Below are positions 23,261 to 40,779 of a DNA stretch of 64,000 nt, one piece after another; the first letter of the stretch is position 1; each line of letters begins with the position of its first letter. Below the pieces are notes generated by a model. The model did no database searches. It was not told where the DNA came from and worked only from the letters and a program-made list of their open reading frames with translations. Source of the DNA: Musa acuminata AAA Group (Eukaryota > Streptophyta > Magnoliopsida > Zingiberales > Musaceae); assembly GCF_036884655.1 (NCBI RefSeq), contig NC_088327.1, positions 13,959,001 through 14,023,000 of the forward strand, written 5' to 3'. Position numbers and translations under genes: made by a program.

Positions 23261-26200
23261 ATGGCGTACCGGAGGAGGCACAGCACGCCGCGGTCCGCCA
23301 CTTTCGAGGAATTCCGCTCCTTGTCCCCGGAGGAGGACGGCTCCTCTTCCCCGTCCCTGGCCGCCAAGGCCATCCGCGCTTCCGCCGCCCACCGCGAGTC
23401 CTCCCTCTCCTCCGCTTACGATGGCGACTCCGCGGCCTTCTCCTCGTCTTCCTCCTCCACCTCCTCCTCTTCCTCCTCTGCCTACCGACATCCTGGTCTC
23501 CGGAACTATCACAAGCAGGTACATCAATTTTCCCTCGTTGTTTTGTTGTTGTAGGGGAGGGGAGGGGATGATTTCATGCGTGATAACTGTTTATTTAATT
23601 TCTGTGCTGTTATTGCGGTTTGATTTAATCGTTCCGTTTCTAAAAAATGCGAACTTGTATGGATATATGATCCCTCCGAAAAGACATCTAGCAATTTCGA
23701 ATTCATCATGCTGGCCTAATGCACGAGATTCCTTTTAATGCGAGGTGGAAATATATGCAATCTTACCTCTGTAAATAGCAAGGTGTTCTGCATTTCGAAT
23801 CCTGATCACTCACATGGCAAAGAAGCAACCTTATCATGATGCTTAGGCCCGCCTTGAATCTATCAATTTGTCTTCCCTCAAAAATTTCTCAATCGATTTA
23901 AGAGTGTGTAGATTCGCATTAGGCTTGTGGACCTGAATACCTAAGGGGTTCATTGCGTTTTGGAGGATTGAAAATTGATTAAGAAGTTGTAATATTTGTT
24001 CGACATAACTTTGCCTTTGATATCTTTTCATTGAATACTTTGCTGCTTAGTGCAGAATTGCTGAAATTTATGAATAATTTTATTTTATATTAACAAATTT
24101 ATTCTAGATTGTGTAGCTCTAATACTTATACATATGCCTCTACTTATATACTATTGCAAGTGGATGGTCCTCAGTTTTCGTTTCACCTTTCCTTGAGCAA
24201 GATATGTATATGTTTGAAACATACATATATTACTCTCTCATATGTTCTTTAGAAATTTTGGACAAACTCATTATAGTACTCTCTAATAACTGAACTTTGA
24301 TAGCTCAAAATTTTCATTTACTGTGTAGCATTCCTATTCACAGAATCTGTCCTCTTTACGGTACATCCTTACACAATCCAACATGGGAACATGAATATCA
24401 CATCACACTTAAGGAACTTAATTATATGTCATCTACAATGCTCTAATTATATACCCCTAGTCTTGTTATTTAAGCATCATTGTCAGCTGACATTGTTTAA
24501 TACTTATGATGTTGTAACATATTTCATGTCTATGGGTATCACATTGCATACTGTAACATAGAACCTTGTTCTTCTTATTTTCAGAACATTGGAGTTATTC
24601 TGTTTGGGTCATGATACACCATAAATGAGAATTGATCGACGTACATTTTTACTTAGATCTTCAGGATATTTTGTCTCCTTGTAACAATAAATTCAAGATC
24701 GTAGAATCAGCTCAATCTGAATTTGTGCATTAAGACTTCAATTGGCTTCACTTTGATTGGAACATCAGTGGAGACACCATAAGCAATGCTATGCTGTGGA
24801 CTTTAAATGATTTTGAGCAGACACATTGGACATTGGTGATTATTATTTCTAATTAAACTTTTTTGTTGACATTTAATTGCCCACTGTGATTGGTGTGTGC
24901 AATTTCTATCAAGACTTTGATGCAGAGAGTTTAACTTTCTGTATTAAATTACTAACTTCCATCTCCTGCAGATATCTAGAGAATTTGACAAGAGGAGCCA
25001 TTTCCTTAACAAATCTATATTCCCAACTATCTGCATCTGCTACACTTATCTGTACTTGCCACTTTAACTCTCTTAATAACAATAATTCTACAATTTAAGG
25101 AACAATATCCTCTTAAGGACAATTTATGAGACAAATATTTTGTAATGTGTCTGTGGCTTGGCCTATTGCTATAGTAAGTATAAGTAATTTAATTTTTAGA
25201 TGAGTTTGAACTTGTGCTATAATTTTTGTACAAACAAGACTCATTCTGTATGCTTACAAGGATAAGAGACATTGAAGCCACTTGAGTGGAAAAAATAATT
25301 AGGCTGAAGAGACATGTGACATGTCCTTTATGAATATTTATGTACCTATGCGTGTATCCTCTTCCATATGCTAGTCTAGTTTGGTCCTTATGCTGATTAT
25401 GGAACTTTAATGTAGGGCTCAAATGTTTATGAATACTCTTCGCTGAAAAATTCGAATGGCCCCCGACATGGATTTTGGGAAGTTTTAGCTAAAAAAGCTA
25501 AAGCAATCCTTGAAGATGATACTGTTGCTCAGCAATTTGAAGACCATGATAGTAATCACTCCCAGATTCTTGATTCATCAGGCAGTCAGGTTAGATTCTT
25601 TATACAAATTGCATTCAGTAGTTAGTTTTACTCAAAAAACAACTTTTTAAAATTAATGTAATAGCTAGAGTGACATTTGTTGAGGAAATATGATAAGATG
25701 AAATATTTTGATCAACTTTTGCACGACATCATACTCAATTTGCATCTTTTATCCTTGATAAATCCTTGCTATTATCATGATTTGTTATGTATTTTATTTA
25801 CCCATCTAATAACAATTGGGATTGTCTTTCTCCTAATGCTACTTTCATGAATTTGAAGTACGGCTCTTGATTCTGCATGCAGCTGCAAACCAATGAGTCT
25901 CTTGATAGCTACTGCAAGACCGAAAATCCTACATTTCAGAAGGATGCAATTGCTTCTTCTTTGAGGGAATTTGGTGGCACAACAAAAAATGCCTTTGAAG
26001 TAGGTTCCTTGGAGATTTTTATAAGTCAATAACCATAATATCTTCTAGGCTACTTGCAAACTATTTCTTATTTTTCTCTTGCATGGAGAAATGGAGATTG
26101 ATTCAGAGTTTTGTAAACGATCTCAAGCTATTCTGATTTGTATTGTGTATCAGGAGGGAATATCAATCATGGACAATAAGACTGCTGACATCATCCATGA

Positions 26201-27863
26201 AACCAAGAAGCTGCAGCTTGGGACAAAAACTGAAAGTTCTGATACAGCAAATCAACCAATGTACACAATGGCTTCGACTAATCTTGCTCAGAATGAGGCC
26301 GAGTATGAGACACAGTTGAAGGCTTCCCAGAAAGTAAGCGGCCACTCTCTGTTGATCGATTGCCCATATGACTACTTTGCCTTCTCTATATCCAGAGAAA
26401 CTATTCAAATTCTACAACTAGTAGATCCAAAAACCAATTTGGTTTTTAGTAATTTGTGAGATCTCTACACTGACATCCAAAGCAGTATGTTTCTGCTTCT
26501 TATATGTTAGCTTTCTCTAGCTGAAAGAAACCACATAATAAGCATAGGTCTGGCCTTTCAATTTGACGTCCTTTATCGATTGATATATCTGTTTGTTGGC
26601 CCTCTTATGTAAATGGAAGATGGCTTTTGTTTGTTTTTGCAGGTCGCAAATGCCATGGCTGCTAAGGCAAAACTTCTTTTGCGGGAACTGAAAACTGTCA
26701 AAGCAGACATGGCTTTCGCAAAGCAGCGCTGTGCTCAGCTTGAAGAAGAGAACAAGGTCTTGCGAGAAAATCGCCAGAAGGGAGACAACCCAGCAGATGA
26801 TGACCTGGTTTGCATGCTCTTCCAACTGTTTCTTTTGCAGTATCTTGTTAACATGTCTAATTAAACAACTGATGGAAATCTAAACCATTTTTGGCAGAAA
26901 AAAACTAGCAAGATGACTGAAAAATATTAATTTCAATAATGCAATGCAGGACTTGGAGGAAAAAAAAAAAAAAAAACACATTCACCACTTAAACTGGGTA
27001 AAAGCCTAGTGCTTGACGTCTTGGCACTTTTGTTTTCCATGTATGCATGCAAATTGTTAATTCATTTCATTGAATCATTGACTTTAGATTCCACTTAATG
27101 GACAGCAGTAATGTGAAGCAGAGCCATGTCCTTGTATTGGAAGTAGAGAAAGTAGATCGTGTGGCCTATAACATGTTTAATGTAGTCCCTTACTAGTAAT
27201 ATTTTGGTTCTAATTTCTTGAACTTATTTTTCTCCTACTTCAGTCGTCATTACATCTAAAGCTGAAGCCAATAAATCAGATATGATCCACATGCTAGTGG
27301 TAGTGTCAACTCAACATGTGGAACTTAAATTGATTAATGATATTAGATAAGATTTGAACATTTTCATCTAAAACTTCAAACCATTTGACAAGACATGAAC
27401 AGATCTATATTCTTCACAGATACGCCACCAATTGGAGACGTTATTGGCCGAGAAGGCGAGATTGGTGCATGACAACTCTGTTTACGAGCGTGAGAATCTG
27501 TTCCTGAGGGAGATTGTGGAGTACCATCAGCTCACAATGCAGGATGTTGTCTACTTGGATGAGGGCATTGAGGAAGTCACCGAGGTCTACCCCATCCACC
27601 AAATCAAAACTCTTTCATCACCATCCCGTTCTGCTTATGAAACTTCAACACCGGGTATTTCTTGTTCTGCAACACCGAGATCAAACACCATGCTATCATT
27701 GTCCGCGGACACCATGTCTGCATTTGGAAGCCTCAGTTCTCCTAAATCTCCAAATCGCACCTTCAAAGTGAAGAAGCTAACAGATGGAGAGGTGAATCCT
27801 TCGCCATCTCCAGCAGCTGAAGGTTCCGTGCAGCAACACTCTCCAAGTCCAACTCCACACTGA
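23261..27863 (+). CDS. Plant coiled-coil protein of unknown function
   Basis: Six exons join into an open frame of 445 aa: 23261-23518, 25416-25589, 25883-25999, 26154-26333, 26643-26807, 27420-27863. Every intron is phase 0 with GT...AG ends. The protein starts [19 protein letters not shown], followed by a Ser-rich low-complexity segment (about 65-80). A short [14 protein letters not shown] block lies at about 105-118. A heptad-like coiled coil, rich in Leu, Lys and Glu, covers about 245-345 ([20 protein letters not shown], then [12 protein letters not shown] and [14 protein letters not shown]). The C-terminus is Ser/Pro-rich. No signal peptide or membrane segment is seen. The arrangement matches a plant-specific family usually annotated only as coiled-coil or uncharacterised; no function is claimed. 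The GC-rich first exon and 1.9-kb first intron are unremarkable. Confidence 0.88.
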
Positions 27864-28115
27864 TATCCACATGGAATGTTGTCTTTAATTTTTTTGTTTT
27901 TTTTTGTATTGATATATATACATACATCAGTAATATGTCTGCTACTGATGATTTTGTCATCTTTCTTTGCGTGAAGATGACAATAATGGAAGTTCAGGTT
28001 GGTCTTTGCCACTCCATGTACTTGTAGAGTCCTTTTCATCAGTGAATTATCGTATCTTAAATTTCATTAAATTTGTTGTGAAGGGATGGTTGAAATGACT
28101 TTCCAGCATATGCAA

Positions 28116-28622
28116 TTTCGAATGGTATCGCCCGATACAGGCGGTACGTACCGATCAGACAGCATACCGGTACGCAGATCGCCTATTACCGGACGGAACG
28201 TGCTACAGTGCTATACTAGTGCTACAGTGCTACAGTAAGAGAAAAAAATATTTAAAATCGTTCGGTAATAGTGGAACCCTTTTGCTAATTTGGGAAGATT
28301 AAGAGGAAGAACTTTTTAATCAAGATATGTTTACAGACAATCCGTAATGGACTGAAATACGAACCTTGCACAATATATTCTTCGAAAAAGATATGTGATA
28401 CTATTCTTATCTAATTTAATTGATTTTGCTAAACTTATACTATTACTATATTTATTTCTAACTTCAAAACCCTATCCTAACTTTTTTTTAATTTTCAGGT
28501 ATTTTCGGAGGGTTTTACACCTAAATTAGGTATACTGCTCGGTCTTGGCATACAGCTCGGTACACGGTATCGTACCGTATCGAGCCAACCTCGAAACACC
28601 GGTACGGTACGGTATTGTATAC
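28116..28622. mobile_element. Small element with imperfect inverted ends
   Basis: The left end has TTTCGAATGG then TATCGCCCGATAC and GGTACGTACCGATC. The right end, read in reverse, has TTTCGAGG then TTGGCTCGATAC and GGTACGATACCG in the same order. The ends are full of TACCG/CGGTA, GCTACAGT is repeated three times inside, and there is no coding capacity. This fits a non-autonomous DNA element of about 0.5 kb. The right end carries extra GGTACGGTACGG, so the exact boundary is uncertain and no target duplication was recognised. A half copy is at about 9163-9240. Confidence 0.55.
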
Positions 28623-28784
28623 CTTGCTTTCCAGTTATATAATTATATATAATTATCAAAATGAATTGGAAGATAATGTATCTCAATGATATATTAGAAC
28701 CATTGTTGAGACATTTTTGCTGAAATATACAAATTTATTAGTGCACAAGTGATAGATCTCAAATTTGAATACAGTATTAAACAC

Positions 28785-28818
28785 ACACTTGATCTTAGCT
28801 AAAAGGTCAGAAATGTAT
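28785..28818 (-). pseudogene. U2 snRNA 5'-end fragment
   Basis: Read on the - strand from 28818, the sequence follows the first 34 or so bases of U2 snRNA, including CTTTTAGCTAAGATCAAGTG, the most conserved part of the molecule. A few changes are present (for example CTGACC in place of CTCGGCC). The match fades after position 28785, and the upstream promoter element expected about 70 bp before a plant snRNA gene is not visible. It is therefore a truncated pseudogene, not a working snRNA. Confidence 0.75.
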
Positions 28819-33639
<4,821 letters not shown>

Positions 33640-35766
33640 ATCACAGAGATGGCCATGATATGATAGGTAGTCACCAGATATAAGTTATCTTGGATTAGTT
33701 GATCTGCCATTTGGAACTGCAATGCTAATCCTGCCTGCCTCCATTGCTCTGCTACAGGTCAACCCTCTGTTGTTTGTTTACTTCATACTTCTATGAATGC
33801 CTTTCTCACAAAGATGTTGTCATTTTGATGATTTAACGTGTGTGCTATTTCCAGAGTCAGTTCTCTTATTTAACAAGTATGCATTAGTAATTATATCTAA
33901 TATAGTGGTTTTGTAGCTGCTTCCAGAAATCAGAACATGAATTAATTTGATGCGTTTATATACTGCTTCTAGAAAACTGTACTGCTGTGAGATTTTGATC
34001 ATTGTTGCAAAACAGCTGCTGGTTATGTTGTAGCAGAGGGACCTAAGTAGGGAACAAAATCCAGAATAAGGACAGAGTGATGAGAACAAAACAATTACAC
34101 AGCACACAAAATTTATGCAGTTCAAGTGCATGGGTTAAGGTGCAAGGATCAGTCAAAAAACAATCATCTGATTCAAAAACCCTCCAAATACAAGAGAGAA
34201 AGAAACAAACTAATCTCTGATAAGGATCTATATATAGGTTGTGTAGACACAGGCTCAAACATTCACCCCCTTGGCCTCTTGGAATCGCGGCTGATAGAGA
34301 GGATGCGTCTTTAGTGCTTTGGATTGAGGAGATACAAAACACCATAATCAGCTATTCCTCCATAAGCAAGTTCTCTCCTATTATAGTTAGAATGGGTAAT
34401 CGTTCATCAAGGAGATGTTTCATGAGTGCAGAAGTTAGCTTTATTGGGACATACCTTGGTTTCTTCAAGGTAACGGTTCATACATCGTCAAGTTATGGTC
34501 AAACAAGAGTTATCTTCTCCATATTCAACTTATGCAGTTTGTTTCTATGCTCTCGATGCTTAGTGGACATACTAATGATCACAAGCAGAAATAGTATATA
34601 AGAATGTCATAACAGACTTGATGTAAGCAGATGAATGAACAGAATCAAAACATTTATTATTGAAGATTATTTCCTACAATGATTGCCATGCTAGAAAGGT
34701 ATAGGCACATGTTTTGCCAAGGCACGCTAGCAGTGTTGATACATGGTCAGCCCAATTTTTGGCTTTTGGCACACTAAGTATCAGCATGCTGCTTTGCCAT
34801 GAAATGCCAACACTTGGTTTCTTGGATGCCTGCAATGCCGATCATAATTATCCATTAACTCTGTAGAAGATATTTTGTTTGAACAAGTTGTCAGCATAGA
34901 GCTATCCAAACATCAATGAATTTAGAAGCACACCAGCTACACTAATGAAGTTAATGAACTACTGACTTCACATATATACCATTGTAACCATGATTTGGAG
35001 AATATGTAATGTTTTAGTGAATCAAAATACATGCACAACTCCTGGAACATTCTGGAATTTATTATTTTGAACAAGCTAATTAACATGGTTTCAACAGTTG
35101 AAGATATATTGCAAAAACATTTTTTATTTCTCAAGAAAATGTAATTGTATCAGCACCTCCATCTTCTTTAATTTAGCAACTTCTCTTGTACTTTGGTTGG
35201 AACTTTTTTTTCTGAAATATTGTGGAAGCCCCAACTAAAGGCTTAGGACTTGCTTTATATTTAACATGAACTTTCCAGGTTATGCAGTTTATTGTTCACT
35301 TGTAATAAAGCTAATTGTCCTTGTGAATTTAATTGCATTACTTCATTTAATATTTAATAATCAATTGATGGAATCAAGTGCATGCAAAATTAGTATAATG
35401 ATAGTTATGCCGCTTGCGTAGCAAGTTTTGCTGGTATCCTTAATTGTCAAAATGCCTTGATGGACCAATGTAGACCTTTTAAATTGGTTGAGTGGAAAGC
35501 CTCTTTCTGCAGGTAGGTTCCTGGAACAGTATAGATGTTCTATATTACACACTGATCTTAACATGCATATTTACTAATTAGGTAATCAGTTTTAAGAATC
35601 ATTTGATGGTGTACTCCTGCCAAAAATTTTCCATAAAGGAACAAAATGGAGTGTCTCAAATTTTTTAAGACCACAGTTCTAGCCTTGCAATTGCTAGGTT
35701 TTTCTTCTCGCTATCTTTTGCGAGCATTTTAAAGATCCAAAGTATCCAATATTAGATTATGCTCAT

Positions 35767-35900
35767 CATAACATGTAAGCTATAATCCACCCTAAGTAGT
35801 TGGTACATCATGACTTGTTATTATCGCTGATTGCTGCTGTTATAACATGTAAGATGTAGTTGGGACATCATGACTTGTTATTATCGCTGATTGCTGTTGC
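35767..35900 (+). repeat. Tandem duplication, 74-bp and 60-bp copies
   Basis: A unit starting ATAACATGTAAG and ending TTATCGCTGATTGCTG occurs at 35767-35840 and again at 35841-35900. The second copy lacks about 14 bases near its start. The shared 3' halves are almost identical. Confidence 0.85.
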
Positions 35901-37337
35901 CATAACTTTTGATGAGTTCCGGCTTAGATAACATGTACTGGATCTTTTAACTTGACACTCAGAATTGCACAATCCTTTTTTTTCTGGCCTTGGCCTTTTA
36001 GGATTCTGGACTGCCCCCTAGCTTAAAGTCAACCAAAACACCAGGCACTTTGTCATTGGATGGCTGCCTAAGCGTGGTCATATCTGTTAACATTTCAGGT
36101 ACAAAGAAAGGCTGAAGAAATGAGAGAGTATGTGAGAGATGTGCTATAGGAGTCCGATCAAATCAATATATGATTTGATATTTTATATATATGATCAAGG
36201 TAGAATCATGATAGGCTGACAGATAGGGTTTCCATGAATAAGGGATTGAAAGTGATTGTGATAAATTAAATTGTGAGAAAATTTTCCAATATTGTGTGAT
36301 TACAAATGCAGATTTAAATGCAACTCTTAGCTTGTTTTCTAGTAATTTTGGTTCACGGGACACTTGGGTCATGTTGCATGTAGATATTCATAACACACGA
36401 GTGAGAGGGATGGGGATGAAGGCTGTGTTTGAGAGCGATGGATGGCTTTGATTTGATTTGATTGTGGTTGAGAGGGTTGCATTTGGCATCAGTTTAGGTA
36501 AAGAATAAGGTATTTGATGGAATGTCTATTTGGAATGTGAGAGTTGGTGTGTTTTAGGAGGGTTGTCTACATGTCTCTCCATGTCATGTTTGGATATATT
36601 TACCCTTTCAATTTTTCGTTGGTGATACCAAATAATTATCATGTTTTGACTGTGATTTACATTAGCTAGTTTGACTTTAAAAAGTTATATAAAACTATAA
36701 AACATTTAATGATGTTTAATATTCTAATAATCATGTTTTGTTTTTAAGGGATGTCAATATAAATTAGTGTTAGTGGTGATCTTATGGCGTTATTGCGAGG
36801 CAGTGGGACAATTAGTATTAATGGTGTGAGAAAGATAAAAAGAGATGTAAGAAGATCTTATTAAAAATCATATATTTTTTGGTTAATTTAATTTGAGATG
36901 ATAATTTATACATAGCTCAAAGTTTGATGATAATAAAAGATTCATCTAATCGATCATATTGTTATTGTTTTCAAAATGAGGAACTCCTCGATGAGTCTAA
37001 AGAGTCAACCGGTGAAAGTTTGGGATAGTTTAGGTTGCTAGCTAAGTGCAATAAAAGAATGATCTTTTTTAATATAAAAAATTTATTCAAACTCTTAATT
37101 TAATATTAAATATTGATTGCTTTGTATTGAAGCTCCATGACATTTCAGATTTTATTTTATATATAGAGAAGAATCTGAATCTTGGATGTGAAGTAGAATC
37201 ATAATTTTATCTCCAGTTTACAAATAAAATTTACGGAGTAAGAACTTATCCATTCTTCAATTTAAACTAATCGATTCAATGTTAAAGGCCAGTTCAATCG
37301 CTCGTATCAAGAAGATTATAATATATCCAGCAAGCTC

Positions 37338-37340
<3 letters not shown>

Positions 37341-37401
<61 letters not shown>
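37341..37401. repeat. (TA)n microsatellite, about 30 units
   Basis: A pure run of about 60 bases of TA, 90 bp left of the LTR element that starts at 37491. Confidence 0.97.
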
Positions 37402-37405
<4 letters not shown>

Positions 37406-37490
37406 ACCACGAAACATCGATTAAGAGAAAAGTAGATGATTCAGGTGTTTCTCAATTATCAAAAATCTTAGTTTCTAACTGGAAGTATAC

Positions 37491-37829
37491 TGTCAATTGA
37501 CACACTGATCGTCATGTGCGATTTAAGTCAATCAAATTCGATGAAAATAATTACAAACTCTCTTATCATCCTTTAAGGTATAAAATGATGTTTTAAACTC
37601 AATATAAGGGGTTCTTTTTGAATTACATAAACCTACATTTGGAGATTTTAGATTATAACGCGAGTATTAGAGGGATCGAGTTGTCAAACCTCTTCGTACC
37701 TCGATTTTTGTGTAGGTGATACCTCGAGAGCATAAAGTTTTCATCTCGGAGATATTTCGAATAATCTTATGCATATAGGTCAGGACCATATCGGGCTGAT
37801 CAATATATCAATGACATTTTTTTCTAACA
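37491..37829 (+). repeat. Left LTR of the ABCG-carrying element
   Basis: Starts TGTCAATTGACACACTGATC and ends CTAACA. The following bases (TTTTAATGCTAGAAGGAG) are placed where a primer-binding site would be, though they are too altered to name a tRNA. Similarity to 42905-43230 is partial, so the insertion is old. Confidence 0.6.
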
Positions 37830-39266
37830 TTTTAATGCTAGAAGGAGAGGTCCGATGTCACAAGTACGTCTGCCTACCAACTCTCTCAATGAATGCTTGA
37901 GCGAGGAGGCCCTTTTTGCATGTGGATGCATCTACCTCGGCTCAATCGTCGATATGATATGAGCATCTGTTTAACAACCCAAGCCTCTTGCCCCTAGAGG
38001 CAATCTTGAGCCACATGCTTATCCCTGTTGAGGTGTGTCTCAATCTCACTTAATAGGTGCAGACATTAATGCACATGATATAAGCTGTTATTTTGCTTTT
38101 ACCCTAATTAGCCCAACAAGCGACTTCACCATCTTAGCCACAGTCAACAATTCAATCGTCACTAGCACCGGTGGTTAATAAGAGACCCCAACAAGATAAG
38201 AGGGGATAGCGAAGCAATGTCATGCCTTGGTTCATGGATAAGATATCCTTGTTCGATCAACAATCCTTTCCGATGGCAGAGGCCGAGGTCATTGACTATG
38301 ACATCCTGCTCGGTCACCATTGCCTCATAGCTAATGTCAACCAGGACTTTGGAGGTGGCGACGACAGAAAGACCATCACCCTTGGCCAGCTCTTTAAGTA
38401 TGTTGGCGACATCACCATGAGCAATGGCTACATCGCCCCGAAGCACCACGTCCTCGAGCTCGATGACTTCGCCCTCGGAGGTGGCGTTGACGACCACTTG
38501 GTCTTCTGCCTCCATCTCTTTCATCCTCGTCTTCACTAATCTCTTGTACAACATGAAGAAGCAGTGGAAACTATTGCCACCACTTGGCTTGCTTAGCCAT
38601 CACGACTCCTGAGTTAACGCCAACTAGGACTACAAAGGCGACGGTGGCAATGGAAAGTCCAACACCCTTGGCCAGCTCTTCAAGCGCATCGGTGACGCTC
38701 AAAGCGGTGACATCGCCAAGAGCGATGGTTACGCCTCCCCGGTGTTGAATCTCGGATTTTGATGATGAAGTCAATTGTCATTTGTTATCTAATCTATATG
38801 TTGAGATAAGTGTGCAGGATTAACTACGATGAAAATAAGATATGCAACAGGAGTTGCGCCAGAGTCAAGACAATGATCACATTGGGAGTTCGAGAGTTCG
38901 ACGGAAGTTCGGACAGTCGTCGAAGGTTCTGCGGGAACAAATCCGAGAAGTCCATGAGCTTGCCAAAGAAGCTCGTCGGAACTCGCCAAGTGGATCGTCG
39001 CAAGTCCAGGAGTTTTCCGGAAGTCCGTAGGAGCATCACCGAGGGTTCATCGGATGATCGACGGAAGTTCGCCGGAAGCTCGTCGGAAGAAGCGATTGAC
39101 GCACCGGAGCAAGTTGCAGTAAATATCTTAGGAAAAATCGTAGTTAGCACAATGATTAAGTTGAAAATGGGAGGTGATCCCATTAACTTAATCCTGGGGC
39201 AATTGGGCCCCTGAAAAACACAAATTGGGCCAAATGGATCAACCCATTCGGACCCTGATTTCTGCC

Positions 39267-39640
39267 AGGCGGTTGAACCGCCCAAGCCAGGAGGTGGCAC
39301 CGCTTGGGCTAAGTCTCCAAGCGAGACTGGGTGGTGCAACCGCCCCAGCCAGGAGGTGGCATCGCCTGGGCTCAGTCTCCGAGCGAGACTGGGCGGTGCA
39401 ACCGCCCCTGACAGAGGTGGCACTGCTTGGGCTCGGTCTCCGAGCTCTGGCTGAGCGGTGCAACCGCCTCAGTTAGGAGGTGGCACCGCCTGAGCTCGAT
39501 CTTCGAGCTCTGGCAGGAGGTGCAACCGCCCCTGACAGGAGGTGGCACCGCCCAGAGGCTCAGTCTTCGAGCTCTACCAGGCGGTGCAACTGCTCTAGCC
39601 AGGTGGTGCAACCGCTCCAGTCAGGCGGTGCAACCGCTAG
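39267..39640 (+). repeat. Expanded near-palindrome cluster in LTR B
   Basis: About thirteen copies of GGCGGTGCAACCGCC, GGAGGTGGCACCGCC and variants lie in 370 bp upstream of the LTR B TATA box. LTR A has five in about 107 bp. Longer units containing CTCGGTCTCCGAGC-like spacers are themselves repeated, so the cluster grew by duplication of larger blocks. Confidence 0.85.
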
Positions 39641-39698
39641 ATCCCGGAATTCCGAGAATTGACAGTTTTGAGCTCCAAATTCAAACTGGGTTGGGGCC

Positions 39699-39706
39699 TA
39701 TAAATA
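39699..39706 (+). promoter_or_regulatory. LTR B TATA box
   Basis: TATAAATA within GGGGCCTATAAATACCCC, the same setting as in LTR A. Confidence 0.75.
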
Positions 39707-40779
39707 CCCCACCCATTCAGCACTGAAAGGGCACAGCATATACACCAAAATCCTGATCTTGTTCTATGATTTTTAGAGCTCAAAATTGTTGTGAAGGCCA
39801 AAAGTTCTTCTCCCTCTTTTCTCCCAAGTTCTGAGCTTTAAAGAGAGGAGAGAAAATTCTGTAAGGGTTGTCTCCTAAGCCCGTCAAAAGGAGTGAAACT
39901 GTAAAAGGGTGGTTGGCCTTCGCCTATTGAAGGAAGGCCTCTAGTTGACGTCGGTGACCTCGTCGGTGGAGGAAGCCAAAAGTGGAGTAGGTCAAGATTG
40001 ACCGAACTGCTCTAAATCTCGGTTTGCATTTACTTTGAGCATCTTATCCTTACTGCAAACCCCCTCAATAGCTTACTGCCTTCTGCGCATATACGATCGT
40101 GTTTCAAGCTCTGCATTTTCCGAATCGGCGTTTAGACATAAATCGTTTTTATCATACGAACATCATATTTCAGTTTGCGTTTACGTTCTGATTTCTATCT
40201 TAACTGCAAACTGCCTTTATATCTTTGCTTTAACTGCATCTTGCTTGGTTACAAGTTAAAGTGATTTACGAATCGGATTTTCTACCGAAATCGCTCTTAT
40301 CGTACGAACGCGATTTTAATCGTCGAAAGTTTTCTGCTGCACTAATTCACCCCCCCCCCCCCTCCTCTTAGTGCTCTTGATCCTAACACCCGGAGCACCA
40401 CATCCTCGAGCTTGATGACTTCGGCCTCAGAGCATGAAGTAGCACAAGAAGTTATTGCTCTTACACGAGAACGACCTCGACATCGACCCCGTTATTGGCC
40501 TCGAGTCGTCGGAGGCGATCTCCATCTCTCACTAGGCCAGGGATGGAGATATCTTCATGGTGCCTAGGATGAATGGCTTCGGTAAGTCCACCCTGCTCGA
40601 TGCCCTCATGAATCGCATCGTGCGAGAGAGCCTATAAGGTCCCATCACCCTTAACGACGAGAACCTCGAGGGGTGGCTCCTCAAGGTGATCTTTGCTTAC
40701 GTCATGCAGGACGACCTCCTACACCTCATGCTCACCATGGAAGAGACCTTGATGTTCCCCGTTGAGTTTTGGCTACTCA

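Larger units (their letters stand above)
33640..37490. other. Intergenic sequence downstream of GGPPS
   Basis: No gene is supported. It contains an interrupted tandem duplication (35767-35900) and a (TA)n microsatellite (37341-37401). A short exon-like piece near 36098-36149, after a TTTCAG, reads RKAEEMREYVRDVL and then stops, but no other exons can be joined to it. Confidence 0.5.
38743..40388 (+). mobile_element. Sirevirus-type solo LTR (copy B) with target duplication
   Basis: A 1646-bp LTR starts TGTTGAATCTCGG and ends CCTAACA. It is flanked by a perfect 5-bp duplication CCCGG at 38738-38742 and 40389-40393. No internal sequence is present, so it is a solo LTR left by recombination between two LTRs. 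It splits the second N-terminal copy of the ABCG pseudogene. It has the same promoter layout as LTR A and a C14 run near 40349-40362. Confidence 0.95.

Noticed and set aside
28785..28818. A working U2 snRNA gene
   Set aside because: Only the first 34 or so bases match and no upstream snRNA promoter element is visible.
36098..36149. Short exon-like piece after a TTTCAG
   Set aside because: Only about 16 codons, with no partner exon, no identifiable protein and no frame continuity with GGPPS.
38162..38554. A 130-codon - strand frame near the ABCG fragment
   Set aside because: It is antisense to recognisable ABCG N-terminal sequence, so it is a shadow of the pseudogene.
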